NCBI GenBank assembly: GCA_017165825.1
Contig: CM029367.1
Location: 16,296,810-16,360,809, forward strand
Direction of reading: 5' to 3'
Length of the DNA: 64,000 nucleotides
DNA from: Hepsetus odoe
Lineage: Eukaryota > Chordata > Actinopteri > Characiformes > Hepsetidae
Shown: one piece after another, positions 1-11,010 of the stretch
Position numbering within the stretch: position 1 is the first letter of the stretch
How the letters are laid out: every line of letters starts with the position of its first letter
The notes under the pieces: model-generated
What the model was told of the DNA's origin: nothing
Seen by the model: the letters and a program-made list of their open reading frames with translations, nothing else
Databases searched by the model: none
Translations under genes and position numbers: made by a program

Positions 1-192
1 TAAATAACTCATTAAAGATAACGTGAAATAATTAGACAATTTCAAAACAGGTAAAATTTAATCGAAATCAGGTGAAACATCAAATCAAGTGACATAACTT
101 GGAAAAAAAAAAAAGAAAAAAAAAAGTGTTATCATGTACGAGATGCAGAAACAAAATGCAGAAAAAAAGGAAACATATGCTCAGAATCTTAC

Positions 193-240
193 CAGTTGTC
201 CACAGGACAGACATGCTGGTTGTATAACGCCATGGCATAC
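193..240 (-). CDS. tmem150a: tmem150a coding exon 2
   Basis: This is a 48-nt exon between a CAG acceptor and a GTAAGA donor. It encodes YAMALYNQHVCPVDN and the first two bases of Trp. This is the start of the first extracellular loop, with the family's conserved Cys-Pro-Val and Asn-Trp. It was found by splice-site reading, because it is much too short to stand out as an open frame. Confidence 0.82.
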
Positions 241-3200
241 CTGATGTAAACAACACAATACAGACAATAAACATCGACAGAATTTGTTGGTTAACCGTGA
301 GATTAGACAATATCTATTTAAATTGTCAGTTACTGAGTCTATTTAAGTTGAATTAATTTTGCATAAAATGTTCTGTATATAATTTTATATTTCTGCATAA
401 TTGTTCATTTTATTTCTTAGATCTCAAAAAGTGTGTATTTATTGCAGTTATCCTCTTTCTGATTTGAACTGCAATACAGAAGTGCCAGTAAAGCAAGGGC
501 AGGAGATTTGAAAGGTGATCACATTATTGTGACGAGTCTCTTGATGGATGTGTTAGTTGTGTTTCTAGTTTGGGTGAAACAACAGACAACTCTGAGAATT
601 TAAAGGACACAAAAGTTGCGAGCACACACCAGCACCAGTGCAATATTTCAATTCTCCTTCTGGTGCAACAAGGTCAAAGAGCAACCGATCCAGTCACACT
701 GACCCTCTGTGGATGTCACTGAACAGAGGGGCATCAGATTACGGTCAGTGTAAACGCTGGCTCCTCAACGTCTGCACTGTCAATTTCACAAGAACTTCTG
801 AGAAATGCAGTTTCAGCACAGAATTGCGCTTAGAAGCGTGGCAGGGAAAAGTGTCCTCCAACAAAAAGTCAAATACACCTAGGACACTTGGCTACAGTCA
901 GCTCTCATCTCTGTTTCCCAACATACAGTCTGCATTTGTCCAGTGTAACTGCTTGCGACAGTGTGCAGGGTCAGCAACAGGCTAAACATCAATTAGAGCA
1001 GTTTCCACCTCTCACTGCATGTGTGTGTGCATGTATGTATGTACACAGTGGGATGTACCTCCAGAGCCCAATTCAGCACTTAGCATTACACAAAGTGAAA
1101 TTGCATTTAGCAAACAAACATTCTGCCATCTGCTTCATCTTGTGCTGTGAATAACCAAACACACCGTTACCAGGTCACCTTTAACAACTGTGGTAAGAAG
1201 GTGCAAAGAAGTCACTCAGTCACTCAGCACTTCTAAGTATTCTTCCATTGATTTTAGAGAGGCCAACTCTTTCATTGTTCCTGCATTTCATTTTCTTTAC
1301 AGAAATATTTTCACCCATGTTTAATTACTATATTCTGCCTTCGAGACCTGTGTGTGTAACTGTCTTTACTAATTGGCTGGCCTGCACTGTGAATAGTTGA
1401 AATAATAATAAAAATAAAATATAACAAAATCTAAAATATTCATCACTTTAGCACAAAATGGCAGAACTACATTTTTAAGGTGGATGTAGGTAATTGCACT
1501 GGTTTTCATGGAATTCCAAAATAATTAATTTAAAACATGCTATTTTGAGACATACTTTACACAGCAGGCAGTTTCACCGTTTGTGTCCGACCAAGATGAA
1601 ACTGAACAAGCTGTGTTGATAACAATTTGATATTGCTTTCTGCAATTTTTTTTTTTTTGGAATCAACAAAGTTAAACAGTGTTGCATGGAAACCTTTGGG
1701 GTGACTTTGGTTTTGTGTTTTTCTGCATTTTGCTAAATCGTTGTATAAAAGCAATAAAACACTCAAGGTTTGCTTTTAGAAATATTATCATGGATGCGAT
1801 GTTCTGTTCACTTACCGAAGCAAAGTAACAAAAATCACAGCCATGACATTATTTGTGAAAGCACGCTGCCTTTTGTGTTCTTCTGCTTAGATAGAGACTG
1901 TCTGGAAAGGTGAGTAAAAGGCTGGCACTTTATAATTTACATTTATAGCATTTACCAGATGCTCTTATCCAGAGAGACTTTAATTTCCTAACTAGAGGGA
2001 CAGTCTCCCTGGAGCAACTTGGGGTTAATGGTCTTTGTCAGAAACCAAATGGAGGTGGTGCTGGAGATGGGATTGATACCTGTGACCTCTTGGTGCATAG
2101 ACACATACAAGACCTCTGTCACCATCTTCAACAATATTTAAAAAACAAACATTAAGAGAAAATTCACTTTTTTAAAAATATGGGCTCCCTAGTACATATT
2201 TAAGATTCTTAGTTTGTACACAGAGTAACATTAAAATGTCTGATTTGAGTCAACAGCAACTGGCAAGCCAATTTGTGGTGACAACAACATCATAAGATCA
2301 TATGTCTCCCATCCTCTGCCTTAAGGCAACTGTGGCACTGTTGCATCAATTCCCGATCCTGACTTCTAAGTAACTTAGAAAGATGATAAGCATTAAAGAC
2401 AGCATTTGCACATCTCCTGCAAAGACTAAGCTTAACACAAAAAGAGCCGAGCAAGACTGAGTCAATGTGTGTGTGTGTGTGTGTGCGTGTGTGTGTGTGT
2501 GCATGTGCGCCCACGGGCCAAGTGAGAACAAAACCACATTTTCCTGGTTCACTTTTAACAGGCTGAATGTAAAGAAAGCACAGATGGAAACACAGCCATG
2601 GAAACTCAGCCTAAATGGAAAGGTCTGAACAACGTAGCAATAACACTGAAATATTCATTGTAACAAACAAATCCTTTCATGCCATAAAAGGAGACCATGT
2701 TCCACAAACTGTCAAAGTATTAAACCTACATCTAAGTTCTTTAGCCAAACTAAAGAGTTCTGCAACCAAAACACACTTTCAACAATAACAAGTTAGAAAG
2801 CCCTTTTCCAGGGAACACAGGATTTCAAATCTGTACGCAGTGCTTTGGGGCCCTCAGTAAATCCCTCTGTAGTCATAATTACAGATGCCTGTTTTACCAG
2901 GCAAAACAAGACTCGTGGTGGAAGCAACTATTTAAGGAGCAGCACAAGTTAGTCTGTGTTTTATTGGGAAAAGCACCCAGGCTGTTGCTAAGGGAGACAT
3001 GGAAAGAATAAAACCACCTATTTCCAAAAAAGTTCTCACACCCAATGGTAGGCTTTTGATGCTGTCTGGAAAGCATGACTATGAACTCTATCCCTGCTTT
3101 CCTGGGGCCTCCTTGGAGGTTGGTGGGAGCTTTACGTTGCCATCCCTATTTCGCCACGTTCAGGGCCCTGTTGGACAAGGAGGAAAGGGACTCCTGAGTG

Positions 3201-6081
3201 CTCCCAGAAAACGGGCGCCTGCCAGCATTCCTCAGGAAGGAACTATGGCTGAGCAGAGAGAGAAGACTGCATTCTACTACAGGACCCTAAGCAACGGGGA
3301 AAAGACAACGCTACATGTAGCGTTTGGCTCCTAGGCATGCATTCCAGAACGATGATCACAGAGTAAGAAAAAACAACAGGTGGAGAGCCACATTGGCCTC
3401 TCAACCTTACACAAACTTTATCACTGCTTCTTTCGTAGACGTGCATAAATTTCATTGCTCAACACATCACACCACTTCTGCCAGATTCCCTTTTCCCGAT
3501 AGTGCTTCCTTGCGTCATCCGTTTCAAATATATCACAGTACACCCTGTCATCCACAAGAAGAAAACATGAATCAGACCAGGCCACCTTCTTCCATTGCTC
3601 CATGGTCCAGTTCTGATGCTCCATGTACACTGTAGGAGATTTCAATGGTGGAAAAGGTACGGGCACTCCGACTGTTCAGCAGCTGTACTGCTTCAAACAC
3701 AACTTTCTATAATAACCAGCAATGACTTTATCAGCAACCTGTAATACAGTAGCTTTAATGTGGGACCAGTCAGACTTGACTTCACTCCCTGTGTCCATTA
3801 ATGAGCCTTGGATGCCAATGACCCTGTAACCAATTCACCCACTGTTCTTCTTTGACTACTTTTGGTAGATATTAATCACTGTATACTGGGAAATCTCCAC
3901 AAGACCAGTCAAGTCTAGACCTGTCTAGCAATCACAATTTGACCTTTGTAGAAATTACTTAGATCTCTAAACGTTTTTTCCTGCTTCCAACACATCCCAG
4001 ACGTTCACAGGTACCACTGACATAAAATAATCCACTATATCAATATGATTCACTTCACCCACCAGTGATTTTAATCTTGTGGTCAACTGTTGTAGAAGAG
4101 TACCTAATTATATGATAAGTGCCATGTTTATGAAGGGATATGAGCTCACAAAGATGCCCATTATCTCACTTTATCCTGCAACTGAGGCTAAAGTTATTTA
4201 TTATTTTTACACCCATTACAGCAAGACATGGAAGACAAGTAAACTACTAGTAGAAGAAGGTCTGGCCTTCTACAAATAATCTCAAAATAGGCTGAAAATA
4301 CATCCAGATCAGAAAAGAATCCCTTAGGCTACCTAGTTCATTAATAGAAAGTCACACTGAAATGATCTTAAAAAAGAGCTCTTCCGCCTTAGGCCGATGA
4401 ACTCGTAGAGAGAAAAGACTCCAGCAAAAACATTAGCAACAATTCCTAAAAGTTCCTAAATTCCTAAAACCACACATAAAATGTCTTGGAGGTAAAAAGC
4501 AGTATTTTGCAAATCAATCGTCACTGAAATTTAAGGTTAGGCGCTATGTTGTTTGGATAAAGCTGCAAAATATTAATGCATCTACAAAACCTGGTCATCA
4601 GCCTACTGTGCATACTGTAGCTTCGCAGCAGGCTCCATATGCCTGGCTTTGATCAGAAATGCAGCATCTTTCATTGAGCCAAGTAAAATCTTCCGGATTT
4701 ATTTAGAGATGGTTTTAGATGATGGGCCAAAGTAAACATGCAGGATATAAACGTGTGTTCATTTTACACCCAAATTTTTTTTTTAGAACAAAAATCTTTC
4801 TTTTCTATAAATACACATGAAACATCAAAATAAAAAAAAGGTTTTTGTGGACACATCAGGTTCAAATCCGTCAAATGAAGTATATGATCTAGATGTGATG
4901 CTTATGGTTAATGAGAAATTATGGCATATGGTATAATACACACTATTGGTTAGTATTTACAGAGCACTGAACAGGGGCAAGCTTCACTGGGGATAAAAGC
5001 ATTATTGGCCCTGGTTGTAGTTAACTTTCTTCCTTCGACCGGTTTCTTCCTTCATCTACATTTCTGTCTTTCACACCAGCTGCCTGCATCTTCTCTCTCA
5101 CAACATCCATCATACTCTTTGGTCTTCCTCTTTTCCTCTAGCCTGGCAGTTCCATCCTCAACATCATCCTCCCAAGGGAATCATCATCTCTGCTCTGGAT
5201 ATGTCCAAACTAACACAATCTCAACCTGAGCTGTCCCTCTCATATACTCATTTCTAATTCTGTCCATCCTCATCATACCCAACAAAAATCTTAGCATCTT
5301 TAACTCTGACACCTCTGATTCTGTAGAAGAATGCAGCTCTGCTTCCTGTCTTTCAATCAGCGCTGCCATCTCCAACCCGAATAACACAGCTGTTCCTACT
5401 ACCATTCCGTAAACCTTACTTTCACTTTTACTCTTACCAATCACCTGTCATAGATCACTCCTGTCACTCATCTCCATTTATTCCAACCCGCTTGCACTCT
5501 TCTTCACCTCTCTTCTGACATGAGCTCTTTTGTGGGGCAGCGGTGGCCTAGTGGTTAGGGAGTTGCCCCAGATCGGAAGAGTGTGGGTTTGATTCCCTCA
5601 CCAGTAGGTTGACCTGAGATACACTTGAGGAAGGTACTGTCCCCGTCACTGCTCCCTGGGCATTTTCAAAAGCTGCCCCCTGCTGCACGGGTGCGTATGG
5701 GGGAAACGCAGAGGTTGTATTTCGTTGTGTGTTCTGAGGTGCATTTCACAGTGACAAGGGTAGTCACTTTCACACTCGCCCTGATTGGCTGATCCAAAAG
5801 TATTTAAACTCCTCCAGCCATGGAAATGTTAAATATGAAGCACTGCACTGATGGAACTACTGGAGCTTGTGTCAGATCAATGAAATATAATGATGCACAC
5901 CATGTGTCTGAAGATTAGAATGAAGTAACACTGTCCACTTTCCAGCACGGCCTGTGTGTCCTAAGGTGTGTGTGTGTGAGGGGTGTTGTGTGTAGATGGG
6001 TGACAACACTCACACGACCCATATGCCAGTGATGGTGAGGGCAGGGAGGCTGACGGGTAGGATCATCCACAGAGACATCAT
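193..6081 (-). CDS. tmem150a: TMEM150A-like membrane protein, first two coding exons (gene runs off left edge)
   Basis: Two exons join in frame. Exon 1 (6081-6014) encodes a start and the first membrane segment, MMSLWMILPVSLPALTITGI followed by WV, and ends at GT|GTGAGT. Exon 2 (240-193) follows an acceptor TTTACATCAG and encodes YAMALYNQHVCPVDN plus a split Trp before GTAAGA. The joined string (LPVSLPALTITGIWVVYAMA, then HVCPVDNW) closely matches the N-terminus of vertebrate TMEM150A, which has ITGIWTVYAMA and HHVCPVENW. TMEM150A is a six-pass plasma-membrane protein of the DRAM/TMEM150 family that tunes the PI4KIIIalpha complex and phosphoinositide supply. Either of two adjacent ATGs (6081 or 6078) could be the start. 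The remaining exons lie left of position 1. TMEM150B and TMEM150C lack the CPVDNW motif as I recall them, so the A subtype is favoured. Confidence 0.85.
1940..2105 (-). repeat. SINE fragment with the 'GGATAAGAGC' tail, reverse orientation
   Basis: Read on the minus strand, the right end of the element carries AGTCTCTCTGGATAAGAGCA followed by a tail close to TCTGGTAAATGCTATAAATG. This is the same 3' tail family as the intact copy at 48050-48255. The rest matches the middle of that SINE, with 'ctccagggagactgtccctc' on the minus strand. It is diverged. Confidence 0.6.
2466..2503. repeat. (GT)n microsatellite
   Basis: A run of GT units with one GC interruption, inside tmem150a intron 1. Confidence 0.95.
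3480..4080 (-). mobile_element. Degenerate DNA-transposon repeat with Tc1-like transposase trace
   Basis: On the minus strand a broken reading frame contains HQNWTMEQWKKVAWSD, which resembles the WT.EQWKKV.WSDES motif of Tc1/mariner transposases. Stops and frame changes interrupt everything around it. A second copy of the same repeat lies at about 62500-62870 and shares the CTGCTCCATGGTCCAGT core. I recognise the repeat as one that is common in teleosts but cannot name its family with certainty. It is not a functional gene. Confidence 0.5.
5534..5773 (+). repeat. tRNA-derived SINE, near full length
   Basis: It starts GGGGCAGCGGTGGCCTAGTG (an A-box-like region with TGGCCTAGTGGTTAGGGAG). It has a B-box-like GGGTTTGATTCC and ends ...GACAAGGGTAGTCACTTTCAC. 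The same unit recurs at 7578, 8217, 11150, 39543, 43507, 43911, 44984, 46988, 49513, 51842, 52119 and 55672, so it is the dominant SINE of this window. Confidence 0.85.
5830..5955 (+). repeat. Diverged duplicated segment A (partner at 7085-7230)
   Basis: It shares with 7085-7230 an ordered set of matches: an AGCACTG(C/T)A...TGAT start, ATCAATGAAA...ATAATGATG, then GTCTG(A/G)AG and CTGTCCACTTTCC. It lies just downstream of tmem150a exon 1 in the gene's sense, that is, in the start of intron 1. Confidence 0.55.
6014..6081 (-). CDS. tmem150a: tmem150a coding exon 1
   Basis: This exon has 22 codons plus two bases. It carries the start codon and a hydrophobic first transmembrane segment. The donor is GT|GTGAGT, and the split Val codon is completed by the first G of exon 2. 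The surrounding DNA is locally CpG-richer than the neighbouring intron, as expected near a transcription start. Confidence 0.82.
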
Positions 6082-6500
6082 CTCCGCCCGACTCTCCTCC
6101 GCCGCAGCCTCGCCGCGCAGCTCCGCTTCTTTCTTCGCCGCCGTCGCCGCCAGCCTGTCACCCTCTGCTCATCAATTTGCATTTAAGGTCCTGGCACGAA
6201 GCCCAGCGCCTTCATTTCCGAGATCGCAACTGTAAGCGGAACAGGGGGGAGACGTGAGGGACAGGGCCGACGGTTTACACCGCGCCGCTCGTCCTGGTCT
6301 GGGTTTAGTTAAGTTCCAGTGAAGGCTCTCTGACGCGCTTCACCTCCTGAAGGAAGACACGAGAACTTTTGCAGGCACTTTTCCCAGAGAGCAAGATGGC
6401 TGAACGTGGCAGCAACTTCTGAACACACACAGAAAGGTGGTCAGAGCTGCAGGTCTTTCATGATCTTACCTTCCCCCTCTGATGAGGGACAGTGACACCC
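6082..6500 (-). promoter_or_regulatory. Probable tmem150a promoter / 5'UTR
   Basis: CpG dinucleotides and GC content rise sharply from about 6080 to 6370 compared with the AT-rich flanks (for example the CCGCCGTCGCCGCCAGCC stretch near 6140). This sits directly upstream of the inferred start codon. No TATA box is obvious. The transcription start cannot be placed from sequence alone. Confidence 0.5.
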
Positions 6501-6541
6501 CCCCCCCTCCTCCTCCTCCTCCTCCTCCTCTCTCTCTCTCG
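6496..6541. repeat. C-tract, (CCT)n and (CT)n simple repeat
   Basis: A poly-C tract runs into CCT triplets and then CT dinucleotides about 420 bp upstream of the tmem150a start. Confidence 0.9.
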
Positions 6542-7577
6542 TCCACCTCTTGTAGCCCTTCAGATCCTGAGCACCGCAGTCTGAGTGTGTGTTTGAGATC
6601 ACAGCCTGAGCCACCAGCTGGAGCAGGAACCCTGAACCGCCCTGCAGTCCTTTCCCCCACTCTGTCCTCTCTGTCTCCGGGCTGGTGTGTTAGCTGGGCT
6701 GGCTGGCTGCTCTGTGTGGCTGCTGGGTTAAAATCAGACAGCTGGAGCAGCTCCTCCCCCTCCCTGCTCCTCCAGCACACCAGCCCTCCTATTCATTTTC
6801 TCTCCTTCAGCACACAGATCTCTCATCTTCTCCTGTGTACTGGGCTTCATCTCACTATGGCTTTTCACTAGGTTTCCAGATTGTGGAAAAATCCTCTTCC
6901 GATGTGTTCAGTGCTGTTTATGATATGGAGGTGGTGTTTGTGGACAGTGGGGATTAATCATGCCATGTGGGACAGAACACTTTAAATGTACCTAGAGAGT
7001 ACTGAACAGAGGCTTCATTCATTAGGAAATTCACATAAGTGGTTGTACTCTATAGTGCTAGAGCAAATGTTAAATTAACAGCACTGTATTGATAGTTGCT
7101 GACACATTTAAGCACATTAAATGCAGCACCACTGGGGCTTTTTGACTGTGGAAAATCAATGAAAAAATAATGATGAAGCACATTAAGAGTCTGGAGTGGT
7201 GAAATTATATTGGTCACGCTGTCCACTTTCCCGCTGCTGCGTTAAAATCAGACAGCAGAAGCAGTTCCTCCCCCTCCCAGCACCTTCAGCACACCAGTAC
7301 AGCTCCAGCTCTTTCCCAGCCCTCCTGTTCACACATAAGTCTCAGCTTATACAGTACTTAGAATTTGATGGGGGTTTATCCCTTAGTCTACCGATATTCT
7401 ATTAAAAAAACACCTTACAGCATGCAGGGGGATGGAAAAGGGGATGATATTTTTATAAAGAGGATTTCTTTTTGACCGAGTGGATGACATCCCCATCAAA
7501 TCAAGCCCTGCAAATAACCAGTGGATGAACTATAATAATCTTTCAAAGGGTGCAGTGGTTATAAAGCTATGTAATGG

Positions 7578-7797
7578 AGCTGTGGTGGTTAGGCCCTTAA
7601 CCCCAAGATTCAAAGGTTTTGGGTTCAAATCCCAGACCAGTAGGTTTGCCTGAGGTATCCTTGGAGCGAGATACAATTCCCAGCACTGTTAATATTTGGC
7701 TACCCACTGCATCTCTTAAATGCAGAGAAAGTATTTTTGTGTGGTGCACTATGTGCCGTGCTATGGTGTGTTCATGATGAAAAATAGTGACTTTATA
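7578..7797 (+). repeat. Diverged tRNA-derived SINE
   Basis: It keeps GTGGTTAGGCCCTTAAC, GGTTCAAATCCCAGACCAGT and CCTTGGAGCGAG, with many substitutions relative to the 5534 copy. It ends at GTGACTTTATAA. Confidence 0.65.
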
Positions 7798-8060
7798 AAT
7801 GTATACATCACTTTATAAGTTCTAAATTATATAATCAATTATATAAATTATTAATACATTTATAAATCACTTTCTGATTATTTTTTGGCACAGTAAAAGA
7901 CCAATTCATATATCTCATTTTTGTTTCGAAGGATTTATAAAGTCACAGCATCTGTAATTTGTGAAATAGTAATTGTTGTTAAATATCATGGGATTAGAAC
8001 CCAGTTTGGAGTTATCAGCTGCAACCAAATATAAACCCACCCAGAAAATCACTTGCTTGC

Positions 8061-8123
8061 AATAACTGCAAGAAAACAACAATTCTTTTTTTTTTTTTTA
8101 ATTGTTGTTTTCTTGCAGTTATT
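8061..8123. repeat. Perfect 24-bp inverted repeat around a T-rich loop
   Basis: The left arm 8061-8084 reads AATAACTGCAAGAAAACAAC plus AATT. The right arm 8100-8123 is its exact reverse complement. The loop is 15 nt and almost all T. A third partial copy of the right arm (AATTGTTGTTTTCTT) follows at about 8134. This fits a folded-back terminal inverted repeat or MITE remnant. Confidence 0.85.
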
Positions 8124-8216
8124 GTTGAAACAGAATTGTTGTTTTCTTCTTTGGTAATGATGCTTTTACCACATCGTTATTTGTTGGCGGAGGTTCTCTT
8201 TTCAGTCTCCTGTTCA

Positions 8217-8430
8217 GCGCAGTGGTGGCCTAGTGGTTAGGGAGTTGGCGCCGAGATCAGAGGGTTTGAATTCCAGACCAGTAGGTTGCCCTGAGGTGCC
8301 CTTGAGCAAGCTACCGTCCCCATCACTGCTCCCCGGGTGCTTTCAATAGCTGGCCCCTGCTGCACGTGTGTGTATGGGTGAAATGCAGTGTGCTGTGCTG
8401 TGTTTCACAATGACAAGTAGTCACTTTCAC
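8217..8430 (+). repeat. tRNA-derived SINE
   Basis: A near full-length copy: CGCAGTGGTGGCCTAGTGG, a TTTGAATTCC B-box region, CTGCTCCCCGGGTGCTTTCA, and the end TGACAAGTAGTCACTTTCAC. Confidence 0.82.
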
Positions 8431-8519
8431 TTCAGGAGATGAAAGAAATGTTTATTGAGCTAATATCTGGCCGGCCCAAGACTGATTAGTTTGGAGGCAT
8501 TTCTCTGTGAATAGTTTCT

Positions 8520-8880
8520 TTACACTTCAGAATTCATCCTAATGCAACCATTGTGAGTTACATTATGAGTAAAGATTATTGGGCCTGTTCCAGAAGCCAT
8601 GTACAGCCACGCTACTCCCTCGTATATTTTGGACATCCTTTCTTTCTCCAGTCTTTGGCTTTTTGACCATGATGATAATGATATTATTTGTCTCGTCCAT
8701 CCAGAAAAATTTCCAGAAATGTTGTTGCTCATCTGTACAGTTTTTTCCCAATTGTTCTTGCTGATTGGTGCGTTCTGGTGGTATGGCCTCAATATTTCTG
8801 CTCTCAGTCCTCTTTGGACAGTGGATACAGTGGATTGTGAGACTGCCATCCCTGCCCTGTGGAGGTTTTCCTGATGTCAA
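8520..8880 (-). pseudogene. Tc1-like transposase fragment, frameshifted
   Basis: Two overlapping minus-strand frames share the signal. One gives MASGTGPIIFTHNVTHNG followed by RMNSEV. This resembles the Tc1 segment in which a Gly-rich stretch is followed by SGTG..VFIDDVT and RMNSEVYR. Another frame gives FFWMDETNN, resembling the WSDE catalytic region. No intact open frame exists, so it is a dead copy. Confidence 0.6.
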
Positions 8881-10230
8881 TGACTGTTGTTATGGGTTTT
8901 TTCTTTACTCCTCTTAGTCATCAGCTGTTGCTTTCCTTGACTGACCAGTCTGGCGGCTGTTACTCAGTTCAGCAGTAATAGTTGCACTGGCTGTGCCCAA
9001 TGTTGGTGAAATGAAAAGGATCTTAGGAAAAGGGGTAGGTTTTTCCTTTTTAACCAAAAATGCACTTTTCAAAGGTAAAATCCAAACCTCCTACTGAGAG
9101 TAGATATGAAGTGCTATTTATAATTTTAACAGTCAGCCTAATGACACACCCGTATAACAACAAACATCTGTCAGCCTCTCATGTTCCAATACTTCTGCTC
9201 ACTTGAAAAATGGAATGGTCAGATAGAAAAAGTGCTATATTCTAGTTCATTGAACAAATCTACATTTGATCTACAATAAGCTGATATGAATCTACATGTG
9301 AATATTGTGCCAATATTTTTGCAGACGATGTGTATATTTCATCTGTTGGAACAAAATTTTGCATCTCTAGTTTTGTACATGTGTACCTTTATTTTTTTAT
9401 AAAATTTACACAGTTTGAAAGCCTCCTTTGAAACCAACCTTTACATTGTATCAAAATTTCACGAATGGATGAAACGACAGAAATGGTCCAGAATGATTTA
9501 AAATGAGATGATGCTGTGGTAAAAGATCAATGCTTTTCCTCCTCTCCTCTAAGCTTACTTTTTGAAGACAGTGATGTTATATTCAGTCGATTTAATATAT
9601 GATTTATATTGAGATATTATATATTCATAAAGGTTTCTAGTCTCAATTTATGTTCAAAACCAGGTTCCCTTTTTATCAGTCCACCTTAGAACAATCTCCA
9701 GGTGGGATTAAAGGAAATGCTGCCTAGTACTGCTTAACTTCTTTGTGAACATCAGACCTATTTCAGTTTGATGAAACTTTTTAAACCTGAATAAATCAGT
9801 GCACATCTGAAAACACGCTCACGTCTTTCTAGTAAATGTTTCACAGATATGAACTTTGAAATAAATGAAGAAAAAACCATTGTTAAACAGTGCATCAAGC
9901 AAAGAAAAGATTAGATTAGATTAGTTCTGGCACAGCGTTCACAGAGGAGCTGCCCATATTGGTGACTCAAAGACTCATTCAGAAATGTAGTGAATTACTT
10001 TTTTTGAGATTTATTTGGTTCAAAAGAAGATAAAATTGCTCCATCTAGCGGAGTTGTGTAGAAGTAGCATCTTCTCTCCCTCAACCAGTTACAGAAATGT
10101 CTACAAATATTCATTGTACTGTATTCTGTTCGGTATCATTGAGTTGCGTTTTAAACTCAAGTGTGTCGTAAACTCAGGTTTAAATGAATAGTGTTTAGAA
10201 TTTATAGCTTGCAAATAAATATGTCCTGTA

Positions 10231-10260
10231 GTTAAATGTAGTTAAATGTAGTTAAATGCA
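10231..10260. repeat. Three tandem copies of a 10-bp unit
   Basis: GTTAAATGTA is repeated three times (the last ends CA) just downstream of the TRIM gene's inferred poly(A) signal. Confidence 0.85.
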
Positions 10261-10302
10261 AATACAAAAATGCAACTGCCCCAACCTGAGCTATTAAATG
10301 TT

Positions 10303-10308
10303 TTTATT
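10303..10308 (-). terminator. Candidate poly(A) signal of the TRIM gene
   Basis: AATAAA on the minus strand, about 180 bases after the stop codon. It is a good candidate, but the cleavage site cannot be confirmed from sequence. Confidence 0.5.
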
Positions 10309-10483
10309 AAACATTACCAGGTAAGGCCTGGACTCTTAAAAATAACATTTCTGTAAATATGATATGAAAGCATAAATAATCTAAAGGTCCTGTACAAATT
10401 TAAGTGTTTTCCCTTTTCTTTTTCAAGTTAAAACTGAAGCTTTTTTTAAGAGCGTGTACAATGTGTTTTGTATGAATGTCATT

Positions 10484-11010
10484 TTAATCCATGATCTTTA
10501 TAGTTGTCCCATAACCCCAGACTCCGAACCCAGCGTAGAGTGGCTGAGTGAATGAGGTGCTAACCTTCTGGAGGAGAGTCATTGTGTCTGAGACACTGTA
10601 AAATTCCAGCACTCCAGCCTTGTGGTCCAAGTACACACCTATTTTTGAGGAAGTGGGCACTGGTATAGTGGTGCTTTTGTTGTTGTGCAAGAAGGAATAT
10701 TTTGAGTCAGAGCAGTACAGGCTCCAGGATTTATCATTCCAGCCAAAGCTGCAGGCATTCTCATTGCCTTTCCTGTTAATTGCCTTGTAAGTCACAGCTA
10801 TGTCAACCTCTGTACCGCTCCAGTTCACCTCCCAGTAATAACGGCCGCCAGACATGCTTTCCTTGGACATCACCTGCTGCCAGTGGTCAAACCGCTCAGG
10901 GTGGTTAGGGTATGCCTTGGGGTCAGTGTTCATGCGCACCGCTGTGTTCCCCTCAGTGAGGTACAGGTTAGGATGAACTGTGACAGGATCCAGAGAAAGG
11001 TGACAGGAAT
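10484..11010 (-). CDS. TRIM gene exon 6 (PRY-SPRY)
   Basis: It follows the acceptor GTGCATAG and begins with a Tyr codon split across the junction, then SCHLSLDPVTVHPNLYL. It carries the whole PRY-SPRY (B30.2) module and ends TTIKIMD-stop. Confidence 0.9.

Larger units (their letters stand above)
241..6013 (-). other. tmem150a intron 1
   Basis: This 5.8-kb intron has no other exon that I can support. It holds a reverse-oriented tail-type SINE near 1940-2105, a GT microsatellite at 2466-2503, a degenerate DNA-transposon repeat at about 3480-4080 and a SINE at 5534-5773. The stretch 2780-3340 is less AT-rich than its surroundings and not visibly repetitive, but I see no splice-bounded exon in it. 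The pyrimidine-rich stretch 5025-5530 has no recognisable content. Confidence 0.6.
6542..10302. other. Intergenic DNA between tmem150a and the TRIM gene
   Basis: No coding exon is supported here. The region holds duplicated segments (6727-6800 with 7231-7330, and 7085-7230 with 5830-5955), SINEs at 7578 and 8217, the perfect inverted repeat at 8061-8123, a Tc1-like transposase fragment at 8520-8880, and further AT-rich, transposon-like sequence at 9050-9330. The rest is AT-rich with nothing recognisable. Confidence 0.6.

Noticed and set aside
6466..6871. Pro-rich and Gly-rich open frames on both strands
   Set aside because: They arise from the CCT/CT simple repeat and GC-rich DNA upstream of tmem150a, with no domain and no splice support.
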